Shown here: positions 9,401 through 18,294 of the stretch, one piece after another | Numbering within the stretch: position 1 is the first letter of the stretch | Layout: the number at the start of each line of letters is the position of its first letter | Assembly: GCA_002633005.1 (NCBI GenBank) | Contig: NMRA01000356.1 | Span: forward strand, 435,233 to 469,353 | From: Phoronis australis | Lineage: Eukaryota > Phoronida > Phoronidae | DNA length: 34,121 nt | Direction of reading: 5' to 3' | Position numbers and translations under genes: made by a program | The notes under the pieces: generated by a model | Told to the model about the DNA's origin: nothing | Seen by the model: the letters and a program-made list of their open reading frames with translations, nothing else | Database searches by the model: none

Positions 9401-12400
9401 TGAGACCATCTCCTCTCTGAATGCGTGACTCTACGCGGAGACAGCTCATCCACCTCCTTTCTGTGTTCATTAAGCCTGACTGAAAACTTGCCCAGTCTCC
9501 CCGATGTATACTGACTCACAGTTGAGGCAAGGAATGTGATAAACACACTGACATTTCTTATCCTCACTTATTCTGAATATTAAGTAATTAACTGGAAAGA
9601 CGCTCGTCCTGTCGAGTCAGAGAATAACTTGAGATCTAGACAGATTAGGGAGTCTATTTGGGTGAAAAAAGGCGGCTCAGTTATGAACAGAGACGATGGG
9701 GGGTATAAATTGTCTAAAATTTGGAACAGTGTCATCACCTCGCCACCTAGTGTCCAATAGCTTCCGAAGATGGCTGCTGTGAGTAGCCAAAACTGTCAAG
9801 GTACAGCGTTTTTGCTTGGTTGGGTCAATAAGAATTAATCTATGTGTTCTCTACCAACCTTATGAAATTATTTAGTGACATACCTCATCTTATTTCTGAC
9901 ATTTCAAACTCAGACCCTGAATCGTAATTTGAGTTACCTGGTAACTAAACATCGATGCTGGACAGTTTAGAGGCCATTACATCAATCTTAATTCAACAGA
10001 TACATGATTAACAGAAACTTCTTCAAAAAACATTAAATTGAAAAACTTGACTTTTGTTTGAGACTCAGTAAAACTTGTCTTGTCTGGTAATGTTATTAAA
10101 AGTTACTGTAATTATGGCCAACAAAGTTAAGGATTAGCTACAGTAGGCCAGGTTATGAATGGGTAAGTGCCCAACTCACTGTTTGGCATGCTTGACAGTT
10201 ATTGGGAAAGTCACTGAAAGGCCTGGCAGTGAATTTTTTTTAACTTTTTCACTGCCAGGCATGGCTTAAAGTGCTTAAAACCACCATTTACCTTGTTTTT
10301 ACGAGTGACTACATTGTCAGCATCCCTAAACCTTCCTTTATTGCACTTCACATTACTATCGTGAATTCAATATCCGAAAACAAGAAAATAGAAAAATTGG
10401 TTTCATTTCTAAGCTTCTTAGCTCTACTAACGTGAGTGTGACGTACGAATGAACCCAGCTCCAGTGTGTCATGTCCATCAACAAGCCAGTTTCTTGTAAA
10501 AACTTGTGCCTTATCTGCGCTTCTCTAATATCCCTCGGGATAGAGAAAAGAGCCACTGCATAGTTAAATGCTAAGTTGTCATAACCACCACAAGTGCAAG
10601 GCCTCGCCCTTTCTTATTATAACATAAACCAGGGGAAAATGAGCAGCAATATCTGACAACTTTTCACACATGGAGGATGACTAGTGCTCTGATTGGTTGT
10701 CCTGATTTTATGTAGTATGTTTCGACCAATAAATGCTCATAACTCGAGATCAGCTAATTAACATATTGTCAGATAGTGTTTCCGTGTGTTCTAATTTGAC
10801 AGCTTATTGACTGCTGGGATTGTTTTTGATGTTTTTGTTATGAAATTGGTGATTTTAAGCACTTTTAATTATTGCACTTTTGATGTTCATCAAAAAGTTT
10901 GCTTACATAATGTTTGTGTAGTTTTACATCGTTCTATTGGTGCTACAGATGCGTGTGACCTGGTGTAAACAACAGCATATCCTCTTCAAAATCACTCTAG
11001 CTGGTCACCAGGGTGTCATCCTCTTCACAATCACTCTAGCTGGTCACCAGGGTTTCTTTCAACTGCACAATCAGCTACCAGACTTGAAGTTCAGAAATAG
11101 ATACTGCTAACGGTTTTTCTTAGAGGATTACAAGTTGTAATGCTAGGCTGTGTAGGATTAGGTTATAACCAGGTTGTATCTGTTGTATTATAATAAACAT
11201 CTGTCCTAGTGCTCTTTATTGTAATGAGTGTGTAAAAGTATCTTCTTATTAATGTTGTTGGACATCTGTAGATATATATCTTGTGATTGGCTCATACTCT
11301 TATCATGTGACTGCTCATGAAAGTAATGGTAAAAATTGTGTTTATTTTCTTCATAGGTGTATAGCCAGTTGAACAACGAGCATTTGGTTATTGGCTTTCC
11401 GTGCACAAGGTGATTTATTAAAAGTATTTATTAGAACTTAAAACATTTATTAGCATCACCACATGTGTCTGTGTGTTCAACTTTGGTCATCATTCCTAAC
11501 TGAAGCGGACCAGTAAGAAGGTGAAAATTATTTAAGGAAATAAATCTGATTGGTGAAATGTCCCCTAGTGATTTGATTTTTGATGTTATCCCCCTCGGCT
11601 TTTGTCAGTTGGACCTCCCAGTAGCAATATAAGTTTTGCTCCTAAGTAGTGTTAGAACTGGTCTTGAGAATCCAAGATTAGAACTCTCTGAAAAGTTGCA
11701 CATTTCAGATATTACCAAAACTTTATAATTTACATGGCTACTGACTCATGGTATAAACCGTGATGGATGTTGTTACTGTTTTTGCACAGCTGTGGAGATG
11801 TTTTTAATTTCCTTTTTGCCTTTTCGCAAAAATGCAGAAAATAGCAGTTTTTGCTGTGTCCCAGGAAGGTACAAATACTCACCTATGTGAGCTCATAGAA
11901 ATAAGTGGATTGATGTACGTTTATCAGTTTGTTTTGGTACATTACTTTTCTCCATGTCGCTATTCTAGAGAACCATTATCTAAGAGGCCTTACTTGAGGA
12001 CAATAGGACTGCGTTCAACTGTGTGCTGGGCAATGGCATCTCTCGCTGACACCAAGGTGAGCCACGTTTTCTCACCACTCTTTTGTTTGGTATAAATTAA
12101 AAACTACATTTCACCCTGTTTAGCTTGCTATAAAACAAAAATCGAATTGAACCTTTTACTCTCATGAAGTTGATCTCGCGACATTCCGTACCATTACGGG
12201 ATTCCATTTCTTTTACCAACTCAAGTCACAGACAATGCGTACATGTACCATTTTTGAATGCGCAATTTTAAGGTTGTCAACCCCAGTACACTCTAAGGGT
12301 TTTCTTGAGTCGCTGATGGTTTCCATGTTCTTGTTGGTAACCTGAAGAGAATCCTACCACAGTAACGGATTTTGCGAGACCGATTTGATGAGACCAAAGG

Positions 12401-15400
12401 CCTAAATCAATTTTAGTGCATGCTCCTAACTATGCTAATGTCTAGCAGGAACTAAACAACAATGCTTTTTGAACATCATCTACGGTAAACAAAGTGCAAC
12501 TGTATTCATTGACAACTTGTAAATGTGAAAACAAAAAATTCTGTAAAGATGCGACCTTTGCATTAATGACGTACCTTGGGGGCTCACATAGCCCGCATCA
12601 TGCAGTGTTATTCCTCAACACCACGTCACAATACATAATGGACACAGTTGAGTGATTTATGGCAGATCTTTTTCGCCACAAAACTCATTCTTAAAAACAT
12701 TTGACAATTTTCAACCTACTTCATATTCACATTGTGGCTATATGTTGTGTTTCTAACTAATTAGGCCAAATAGTCACAGAGATAAGTAATTAGCGTGCAA
12801 GTTACTCTTTAACCAGCTAAACAAAGTGAAATGTTACTTTCATTCTACAGTCGTACATTGTTGCAACAAATCTTGTTTATAACATTTGCTCAATAAGCAT
12901 TCCATTCCTCCAGACCCAAGCCAACTGTACTGTTTACAAATTTTACTTTTTCACATTTCTGTACAAAAATAAACATTGAAAAATGTGTATTATTGTTACC
13001 ATGGTTTGTGCTGTTCGCTTGTCGGCAAACAACATTTGCATTTGCTTTGACATAGCGAACCTTTTAATAATGGAAAAAATAATTTTAGCTATTTTTGTTC
13101 ATAAGTAAAAGAACTGTTACCATACGTATTGTTGTTTTTTAGTTTGTTGTATTAGTTGAAATAAAGGAAAATTGTCCATTTTGAGTTTCTGAAAGTGATA
13201 TTGGAGTAAATGAAGATGCCCATCGGTGCTTTGTTATTTAAATAATTTAAATTCATTAACAATGTAACAAGTATTTATTTCACTAAGCTTTTTCCATGCA
13301 CAGAAGTACTGTAATTTCAAAAAAAAATGTAAGAAATAGATTGTACATTGTCCCAAGTTTTGAGACTTTATGCAGTAAGAATGCGTGAACATAGACTGTT
13401 AGTTCCTTGAATCTTAAGTTGAACTATTATTTTTATTTGAAATTTTAGCATTGCATTTTGCCTTCAAAATGTTTATAGTGGGTCACAGTGATTTCAATGA
13501 TTCATTCTCATAAACAATTTCAGAGTTCATGTTTAAACAGATTACAGTAAACTTAAGATAAGAAGATAACTAATGATGTGCAGATTGCATTCTGTAGTTT
13601 GTTGTTCACTCCTGTGTTCTGCTTCAGGAGACGGACATTGTCCTTGATCCTATGTGTGGTGCAGGGACACTCCTGATTGAAGCTGTTCATTCATTCCATG
13701 TAAGTGCTTTTGGCAATTGTTACTTGGCGGAATTCTTCCGCCAAGTATGTTGCTCTGACAGCAAGTTTTTTTTTTTTTTGTTTGTTCGCTCTCTACAGGT
13801 CGCAATTCTGGTCCGATTTTCACGAAATTTGCACACAACATGTAGATCGGGAATCACTGGAGCGCTATTGGTTTTGGTCATGATCGGATACAAAATGGCG
13901 GACGTGGCGGCCATTTTGTATCCGATTTCACAGTCAAATACTCGTAGAGGCCGCATTTTTCGACCTACATGGCTCAAAATCGGTACGAATATACTAGAAC
14001 GCATGTGCTACAATTGTGCAGAAAATCGTTGACTTCCGGTTAAAGATGGCGGAAATATTGGACGTGGCGCATGCGCACCCCGAAATATGGCTAAAAACGT
14101 TTTCTCCTGTAGAGGGCGCAATTGCAAACCAATCACTTTCAAACTGGTCACGTGTTTGTTGAGTTTAATAAGCTTTTATAAAAAATTATTGAACCGGAAG
14201 TCACCTTCAAGATGGCGGCTGTGGGGCATGTTCACACGGTTTCAATCGCTCTGCTGTCGCATTTTTTATGGGAAGAGCAAATGACGTGAATTTTTGCATG
14301 TGGATTCCTTGAAGTATGGCCTTTCAAAAAGTCTGCGAGAGCGTATTTCTCAGACTTACCGTTTTCGAGTTATTTGACTTTGAATTTCAAAAAAAAACGG
14401 CAAATTTTCAATTTTCTCGAAAAATTTTTGGATTTTTGCCAAACTATCACATTAGATAGAGATTTGAACGGGCTTTCAGAGGATACTTTCCATTTTGCGC
14501 TACGACGTCTACTTTTTGAATTATTCGAGATTTTCGGATACCGTTGTCCCTATGCAACGCGCAGGTGGCTGGCTTTCAGTTCACTTTGTTTTGGTTATGC
14601 CTAGTTGACCCAGACTGACCCAGCCAGCACTGTCCTACTTTAAAGCATGGCTCGTCCGTCATGTTGCGCCATCTATTGTTCTTTATTGTAGTTGATTGTA
14701 TGCTCTCTATTTGATTTTTTGCTAGTCACATGAATGTTATCGTGTTTGACAAACTACCACTTTAGATAGAGTTTTGAACGGGCTTTCAGATGATAATTTT
14801 CATTTTGCGCTACGACGTCTACTTTTTGAATTATTCGAGATTTTCGAATACCGTTGTTCCTTCGGTCACACGCAGCTGGCTGGCTTTCAGTTCACTTTGT
14901 TTTGATTATGCCTAGTTGACCCAGACTGACCCAGCCAGCACTGTTCTACTGTAGACTGGACAGTCATGTGGCGCCATCTATTGTTCTTTATTGTAGTTCA
15001 TTGTATGCTCTCTATTTGATTTCGTCGCTAGTCACATGAATGTTATCGTGTTTGCCAAACTACCATTTTAGATAGAGTTTTGATCGGGCTTTCAGAAGAT
15101 ATTTTCCATTTTGCGCTACGACGTCTACTTTTTAAATTATTCGAGATTTTCGGATACCGTTGTTCCAATTCGGTCACGCAGCTGGCTGGCTTTGTTTTGG
15201 TTATGCCTAGTTGACCCTGACTGACCCAGCCAGCAGTGTCCTACTGTGGCATAGCTCGTACAGTTCCAGGGCAAATACTTATTGTAAACATAACTTTGCT
15301 TTGCAGACTGTCACATAGCGCCACCTATTTTAGAATGTGGGAACAGACATGACTCGTCCGTCATGCTGGGCCATCTATTGTTCTTTATTGTAGTTGATTG

Positions 15401-17815
15401 TCTGCTCTCTATTTGATTTCTTCGCTAGGCACATGAATGTTATCGTGTTATTCATAATTAACGCCTTGATCGTCTTGATTGTCGTCGTCTCCCTCATCGT
15501 CGTCTTTTCGATTAGTTCCGCCAAGTGTCGCTCCTCCGAGCGCTCTCGTTTATAACATTGGTCAGTACTAGTCTCCTATTTACAGGCATGACTATCATAT
15601 GTTACAATATGGCCGTGAGATACACGCATTGTTAAATGTTCGGATATGAAGGAACTTCTTTTCAATATCGAACATGCATTTGTTACAAAATTCCTCATCA
15701 AAATGCAGTTTTCTATGCATAAGTGTTAAAATACTACATTCAAATGGTCCAAAATATCCAAAATGGCATTCACAATTTTTCCCATATTGAACAGTCCTCG
15801 ATAAACCATGTGAAAATTTCAAATCACAAAAGGATTCAAGGTAGTTGTAATATGAAGTATAAATACACTTTCCTGCAGTCATTTTTGTTCTGTTGCCATA
15901 AAATTCATTAATAAAAATCAGGTGCACAGAATAGTTTCAACCAGCTGACTATTGAGCGATTTGTGATATCAACACATAAGTGCAGGGAGGAATCATTGTA
16001 AACCCTCTGTCTAAAGAATCCTTGGTAGCTTATAGGATAAATGTTTTCACTCTTGCATATCACGAGTCACTACCTTAAACACAAATATAGGCGTTGTATA
16101 ACAAATCAAAGAAATTATCATTTCTGCATGTGTATTTAGGGACGAGCATGTCTTGTTTCCATTTTGTGTCACATGAAATAATTTAAACTTTCAGATTTGG
16201 GAAGTTATGGTAAAAATTCTTCAGTTTTGGGCAAAATATGATGGGCAAATGAATTTTCATTTTGTCAGCTTTTTCAACAAATGTAACTTTTCACCAAAAT
16301 GCATTTTGTTTTTAATATGGTTTGTATGGACAACAAACAACTTTTGGTATTTAACGGGTCTTCTAACAATATAGCAAGCCTCAGAAAAATAGAAAGATGC
16401 TTATTTTAGCAATTAGGTTGTCAATGATTTAAGAATTTTTAGCTTAACAAATCTATTTTTTGTGTTCAGTGAGGATATTTTGGCTTGTTTAATTGTCTCA
16501 AACTTATTAGTCTGCAATATTTTGACCTTTAAATGAGCATGCAATGTGCTTTCGAAAATTCTCAGAAACTGATGCATTGTTCCTCGTCTTTGTTGGCCGT
16601 TTCAAGGTACAGTGCACCATAGGTTGTGATGTGAGTACATCCCAGTTGAGTCTGGCTTCTGAAAGTGTCAACTGGGCCAATATAGGAAGGTCGTGTAGTC
16701 TTTTGAGGGCCGATGTCAGAGGTGAGCTCAAACTGTTTACAACCCACATCTTAATCTTGTCATTCTGTTGTAGAGGCATTCAATAGTTTTTATTTTGTTA
16801 TAAAAGTGAATTTTTTTTTTCTGGTTTGTTCAGGATTAGCAGTGCTGACGGAAGGCAATCTCAATTACCCAAACTCAGCATAATTATGGTATGCGTTATA
16901 TATTACTTTAAAAGTTTTCATCGAGTCCTCGCACCATATTTAATCAGAAAACAAACTTAGTCTAATGCCCAGTTTAGTTACTGCAGTTGTTATTTATAGA
17001 TTATTCATCATGTAAACTACCAAATTCCTTACTGCCTTTCAGCTTTGCCCCTATCAGCATATTGCGTGGATGTAATCTTGTGCGACACCCCCTTTGGAAG
17101 CAAGCATGGATTGAACTGTGAACAAGTAGGTGACATGTACCCTAGCATATTGAATGAAATGAGCCGTGTTCTGAAGTCTGGTGGACGATTGGTGCTGCTC
17201 ACCAGTGCTGGCATGGTAACACAGCTAGTGAAGGCAGTGTTGGACATGTCTACCATAGGTTTAGACACTGTGCACAAGACATGCTCAACAAATGGACATA
17301 CTATATGTGAGAAGTGTCCTGTAGATGAAGATGCTATGTTTGGAAAGTTTCACGTGGATGGCGATCCAGTGGGTGAAGACTTGTTTGCAAGCAGCAAGAC
17401 TGCAGATGAAAGGACTACCGGTTGTGTTATATGTGATCATTCTCCTATTGGTACTTGTGTAAGGTTAGTCAGTGGTTCAGAGGATGAACTTTGTGAAAGT
17501 AAAACTGTGTGTGGTGTTAATGGAAATAAAGACACTAGAAGGCTTAATGAAGAAGACAGTGTATTGCACAAAATAGACTCACTGGAGACGAAGACACTGG
17601 TAAATGTCGCACACCCCGATGGTGTTCAGATGGAGTCCATACAAACAGCATGTCACACATTCAAGGAACTAATGCTCAGAATTAAGGAGGATCAGGTGTT
17701 TGATTACAAACACGACTCCCAAAGTCTGTTCAAAGGGCCACTGGTGTTTAAACGTAGTCACTTTCTCAAACTAGGAGAAACAATGGCTTATGCACTATTG
17801 TTCCATAAGAGGTAG
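6266..17815 (+). CDS. THUMPD2: THUMPD2 orthologue (THUMP-domain RNA guanine-N2 methyltransferase), seven exons, 5' end missing
   Basis: Proposed coding exons are 6266-6401, 6757-7397, 11357-11409, 11969-12056, 13628-13699, 16607-16721 and 17043-17815. All are bounded by AG/GT, and the phases join without a stop. In order the protein shows GKVFFTSDI...ERLF of the N-terminal region, a Ser/Lys-rich linker, the THUMP domain (TFRVSSKISGYARQF...GWK), then GLRSTVCWAMASLAD. These are followed by the SAM-binding loop DIVLDPMCGAGTLLIEA, GCDVSTSQL (motif II), the active-site-like CDTPFG and a closing GETMAYALLFHKR strand. GLRSTxxWAMASLAD and the C-terminus favour THUMPD2 over THUMPD3. In human cells THUMPD2 works with TRMT112 and makes m2G in U6 snRNA. 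The residues before GKVFF are not seen. The gene converges on TAF1A. Confidence 0.9.
6757..7397 (+). CDS. THUMPD2: THUMPD2 exon b (linker and start of THUMP domain)
   Basis: It encodes DIWSSALSLWKEI, a long Ser/Asp/Lys-rich low-complexity linker, then KVTFRVSSKISGYARQFGKR and GWKSSTHQPQVE, the first half of the THUMP domain. The donor is TTGAG|GTAGGG in phase 0. The start is uncertain. The better-looking acceptor ttgtttgcag at 6706 puts the frame into a stop, whereas a weaker acceptor (tttctatag) ending at 6756 restores the phase-1 join from exon a. Confidence 0.75.
7561..7905. repeat. 28-bp minisatellite, about 12 copies
   Basis: Tandem units of aatacatagagcatactagg plus gtgcaatc (28 bp) start at 7561, 7589, 7617 and onward, with scattered substitutions and a frayed end near 7905. 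A variant unit beginning acttcatgg occurs at 7701 and 7841, exactly five units apart. This hints at a 140-bp higher-order repeat. The array lies in the THUMPD2 intron after exon b. Confidence 0.95.
7906..9087. other. THUMPD2 intron, AT-rich, nothing recognised
   Basis: No exon, RNA or repeat was recognised. The short open frame at 8622-8840 has no family resemblance and is probably chance. Confidence 0.5.
9172..9567 (-). pseudogene. Penelope-like element C-terminal GIY-YIG endonuclease region
   Basis: The frame reads SQYTSGRLGKFSVRLNEHRK, then RRWSQNTINKSAVTDHAIAFNH, VINWKDA, IRESIWVKKRG, TNRDDGGYKLSKIWNS. The order 'YTSGRLGKF-x-RLNEHRKEVD', 'SAVTDHAIAFNHVINW', 'RRIRESIWVKKRG-x-NRDDG-x-YKLSKIW' is the well-known C-terminal endonuclease tail of Penelope-like and related elements. 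The GIY-YIG core is represented only by the YTSGR remnant, and the reverse transcriptase is absent, so it is 5'-truncated. It stops at 9172-9174. Confidence 0.7.
9587..9760 (+). pseudogene. Second Penelope-like tail, inverted copy
   Basis: It encodes INWKDARPVESENNLRSRQI followed by RESIWVKKGGSVMNRDDGGYKLSKIWNS and the same stop as the minus copy, with a handful of substitutions. Only the last ~57 codons remain. Confidence 0.7.
10221..10260. repeat. Perfect 13-bp stem hairpin
   Basis: gcctggcagtgaa (10221-10233) is matched by ttcactgccaggc (10248-10260) across a 14-nt T-rich loop. Its role is unknown. Confidence 0.85.
10981..11052. repeat. 39-bp tandem duplication
   Basis: cctcttcaaaatcactctag with the following ctggtcaccaggg is repeated at 11020 with one or two changes. 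Confidence 0.85.
11357..11409 (+). CDS. THUMPD2: THUMPD2 exon c (THUMP domain)
   Basis: The acceptor is ttttcttcatag. The exon encodes VYSQLNNEHLVIGFPCTR, equivalent to the family's 'lND-x-x-x-GIPxxR' strand pair. The donor is ACAAG|GTGATT. It runs from phase 0 to phase 2 and joins the next exon exactly. Confidence 0.88.
11969..12056 (+). CDS. THUMPD2: THUMPD2 exon d
   Basis: It follows gctattctag and ends AAG|GTGAGC. It encodes EPLSKRPYLRTIGLRSTVCW and AMASLADTK, the signature linking the THUMP domain to the methyltransferase fold in this family. Confidence 0.92.
12057..13627. other. THUMPD2 intron, AT-rich, nothing recognised
   Basis: 1.57 kb without an exon, RNA gene or clear repeat that I could support. 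Confidence 0.5.
13628..13699 (+). CDS. THUMPD2: THUMPD2 exon e (SAM-binding motif I)
   Basis: Exactly 24 codons, phase 0 at both ends, encode ETDIVLDPMCGAGTLLIEAV and HSFH. DPMCGAGTLLIE is the S-adenosylmethionine binding loop of the THUMPD/Trm11 type. The acceptor is ctgcttcag and the donor CCAT|GTAAGT. Confidence 0.95.
13883..13926. repeat. 17-bp perfect inverted repeat
   Basis: atcggatacaaaatggc at 13883-13899 pairs with gccattttgtatccgat at 13910-13926 across a 10-nt spacer. Confidence 0.9.
14436..15452. repeat. Three tandem copies of a ~310-bp repeat
   Basis: Copies begin near 14436, 14745 and 15051. Each opens with gccaaactaycattttagat-like sequence, passes through gcgctacgacgtctactttt and ttgacccagactgacccagc, and ends with cacatgaatgttatcgtgtt. 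The third has an extra ~100 bp near 15245-15350. They lie in the THUMPD2 intron after exon e. Confidence 0.9.
15465..15505. repeat. Short imperfect TCG-rich trinucleotide stretch
   Basis: A run of gtcgtcgtct and catcgtcgtc units next to the array. Confidence 0.6.
15595..15927 (-). pseudogene. C2H2-zinc-finger-like fragment
   Basis: A 110-codon minus-strand frame contains FCDLKFSHGLSRTVQ, then CECHFGYFGPFECSILTLMH, RKLHFDEEFCNKCMF and DIEKKFLHIRTF. The spacing Cys-x-Cys...His-x3-His, a His-Phe-Asp-Glu-Glu linker and a new Cys-x2-Cys resembles adjacent C2H2 fingers with several lost ligands. It is probably a degenerate piece of a zinc-finger gene or a mobile element, inserted antisense in the THUMPD2 intron. 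A chance AT-rich frame is also possible. Confidence 0.35.
15928..16606. other. THUMPD2 intron, nothing recognised
   Basis: AT-rich sequence with no supportable feature before the next exon. Confidence 0.5.
16607..16721 (+). CDS. THUMPD2: THUMPD2 exon f (SAM motif II region)
   Basis: It follows gccgtttcaag and encodes VQCTIGCDVSTSQLSLASES and VNWANIGRSCSLLRADVR. GCDVS carries the acidic residue that normally contacts the SAM ribose. It ends AGAG|GTGAGC in phase 1. Confidence 0.9.
17043..17815 (+). CDS. THUMPD2: THUMPD2 terminal exon (catalytic motif and C-terminus)
   Basis: It follows actgcctttcag. It encodes LPLSAYCVDVILCDTPFGSK, then MYPSILNEMSRVLKSGGRLV and LLTSAGM, the motif IV and C-terminal strands of the methyltransferase. 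DTPFG replaces the DIPFG or DLPFG seen in relatives. A Cys- and acid-rich insert of well over 100 residues (about 17255-17690) separates this from the final strand GPLVFKRSHFLKLGETMAYA. The human protein has a shorter segment there. The stop is TAG at 17813-17815. Confidence 0.95.
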
Positions 17816-18244
17816 GAAAGCTTTGTATTGTCCATTGGTTAGTGTTCCCCACGTTCTCCTCTTGTTGGGTGTTTCATGACGCCACTCTCCTGTCCAATAC
17901 ATTTCCAGCTTCAATGAACTGAACAGTCTTAATGTCTCTCACTGTTCCTTGCTCAGTGACAGAGAGCTCACATACTTTGAATATTCATTGTCTGAAATAG
18001 ATTAATTGGAACATTTAGTCCTTTTCCTTGTAGCAACCATGTTGTGTTACTGCTAAAAAGCACACGTACGCGCAACTCTTCGTTTATAGCTGTATTTTGC
18101 CTTGTGTAGCAGGTTAAAAATCAAATTAGGCCTTTTATGATCATAAAATCGTTTTCAATTCTTTATGACAGGATTGTATTTCCATAATCAAGAACAACAT
18201 CAAAACCATCAGCGATGCAAAAAGTGCTTCAGAGTTCATTGGGA
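17816..18244. other. Convergent intergenic gap between THUMPD2 and TAF1A
   Basis: This holds the 3' untranslated regions of both genes. I saw no AATAAA on the plus strand until 18399, which already lies inside the TAF1A gene. No obvious minus-strand signal was seen here either. Confidence 0.6.
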
Positions 18245-18294
18245 CTAGCCAACTCTAAAGTTGCGAATTAAAAAATGGTGCTTGTATGCATTGC
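18245..18294 (-). CDS. TAF1A: TAF1A last exon
   Basis: It follows a minus-strand acceptor (tttcccatcacag) and encodes GNAYKHHFLIRNFRVG before TAG (18245-18247). The phase-1 join from GSG and the aromatic/basic character agree with the family's C-terminal GKGCRYFRYIL-type segment, though it is shorter than in human. Confidence 0.65.

Larger units (their letters stand above)
9088..9844. mobile_element. Head-to-head pair of Penelope-like element 3' ends
   Basis: Positions 9088-9348 and 9584-9844 are inverted repeats of 261 bp. Both carry the same coding tail and the same 3' untranslated end (gaattaatctatg). The two truncated copies face outward, with the longer minus-strand copy filling the centre. 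Inverted, 5'-truncated partial copies are typical of Penelope-like retroelements. They lie in the THUMPD2 intron and share neither strand bias nor function with the host gene. Confidence 0.75.
9845..11356. other. THUMPD2 intron remainder
   Basis: AT-rich intron with no convincing exon. It contains a perfect 13-bp hairpin (10221-10260) and a 39-bp direct duplication (about 10981-11052), listed separately. Confidence 0.5.
13721..15526. mobile_element. Probable non-autonomous element with internal tandem array
   Basis: acttggcggaa (13722-13732) and the inverted ttccgccaagt (15516-15526) bracket the block. An extra copy of the second arm abuts the first and forms a 27-bp palindrome at 13721-13747, twenty-two bases downstream of a THUMPD2 splice donor. 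Within the block are a 17-bp hairpin (13883-13926), 'aagatggcgg'-type motifs and three ~310-bp tandem repeats. No transposase is seen. Boundaries are inferred only from the repeated ends. Confidence 0.5.

Noticed and set aside
13652-14032. 126-codon plus-strand frame running from THUMPD2 exon e into the intron
   Set aside because: Only the first part (to 13699) is the exon; the rest reads through a splice donor into repeat sequence.
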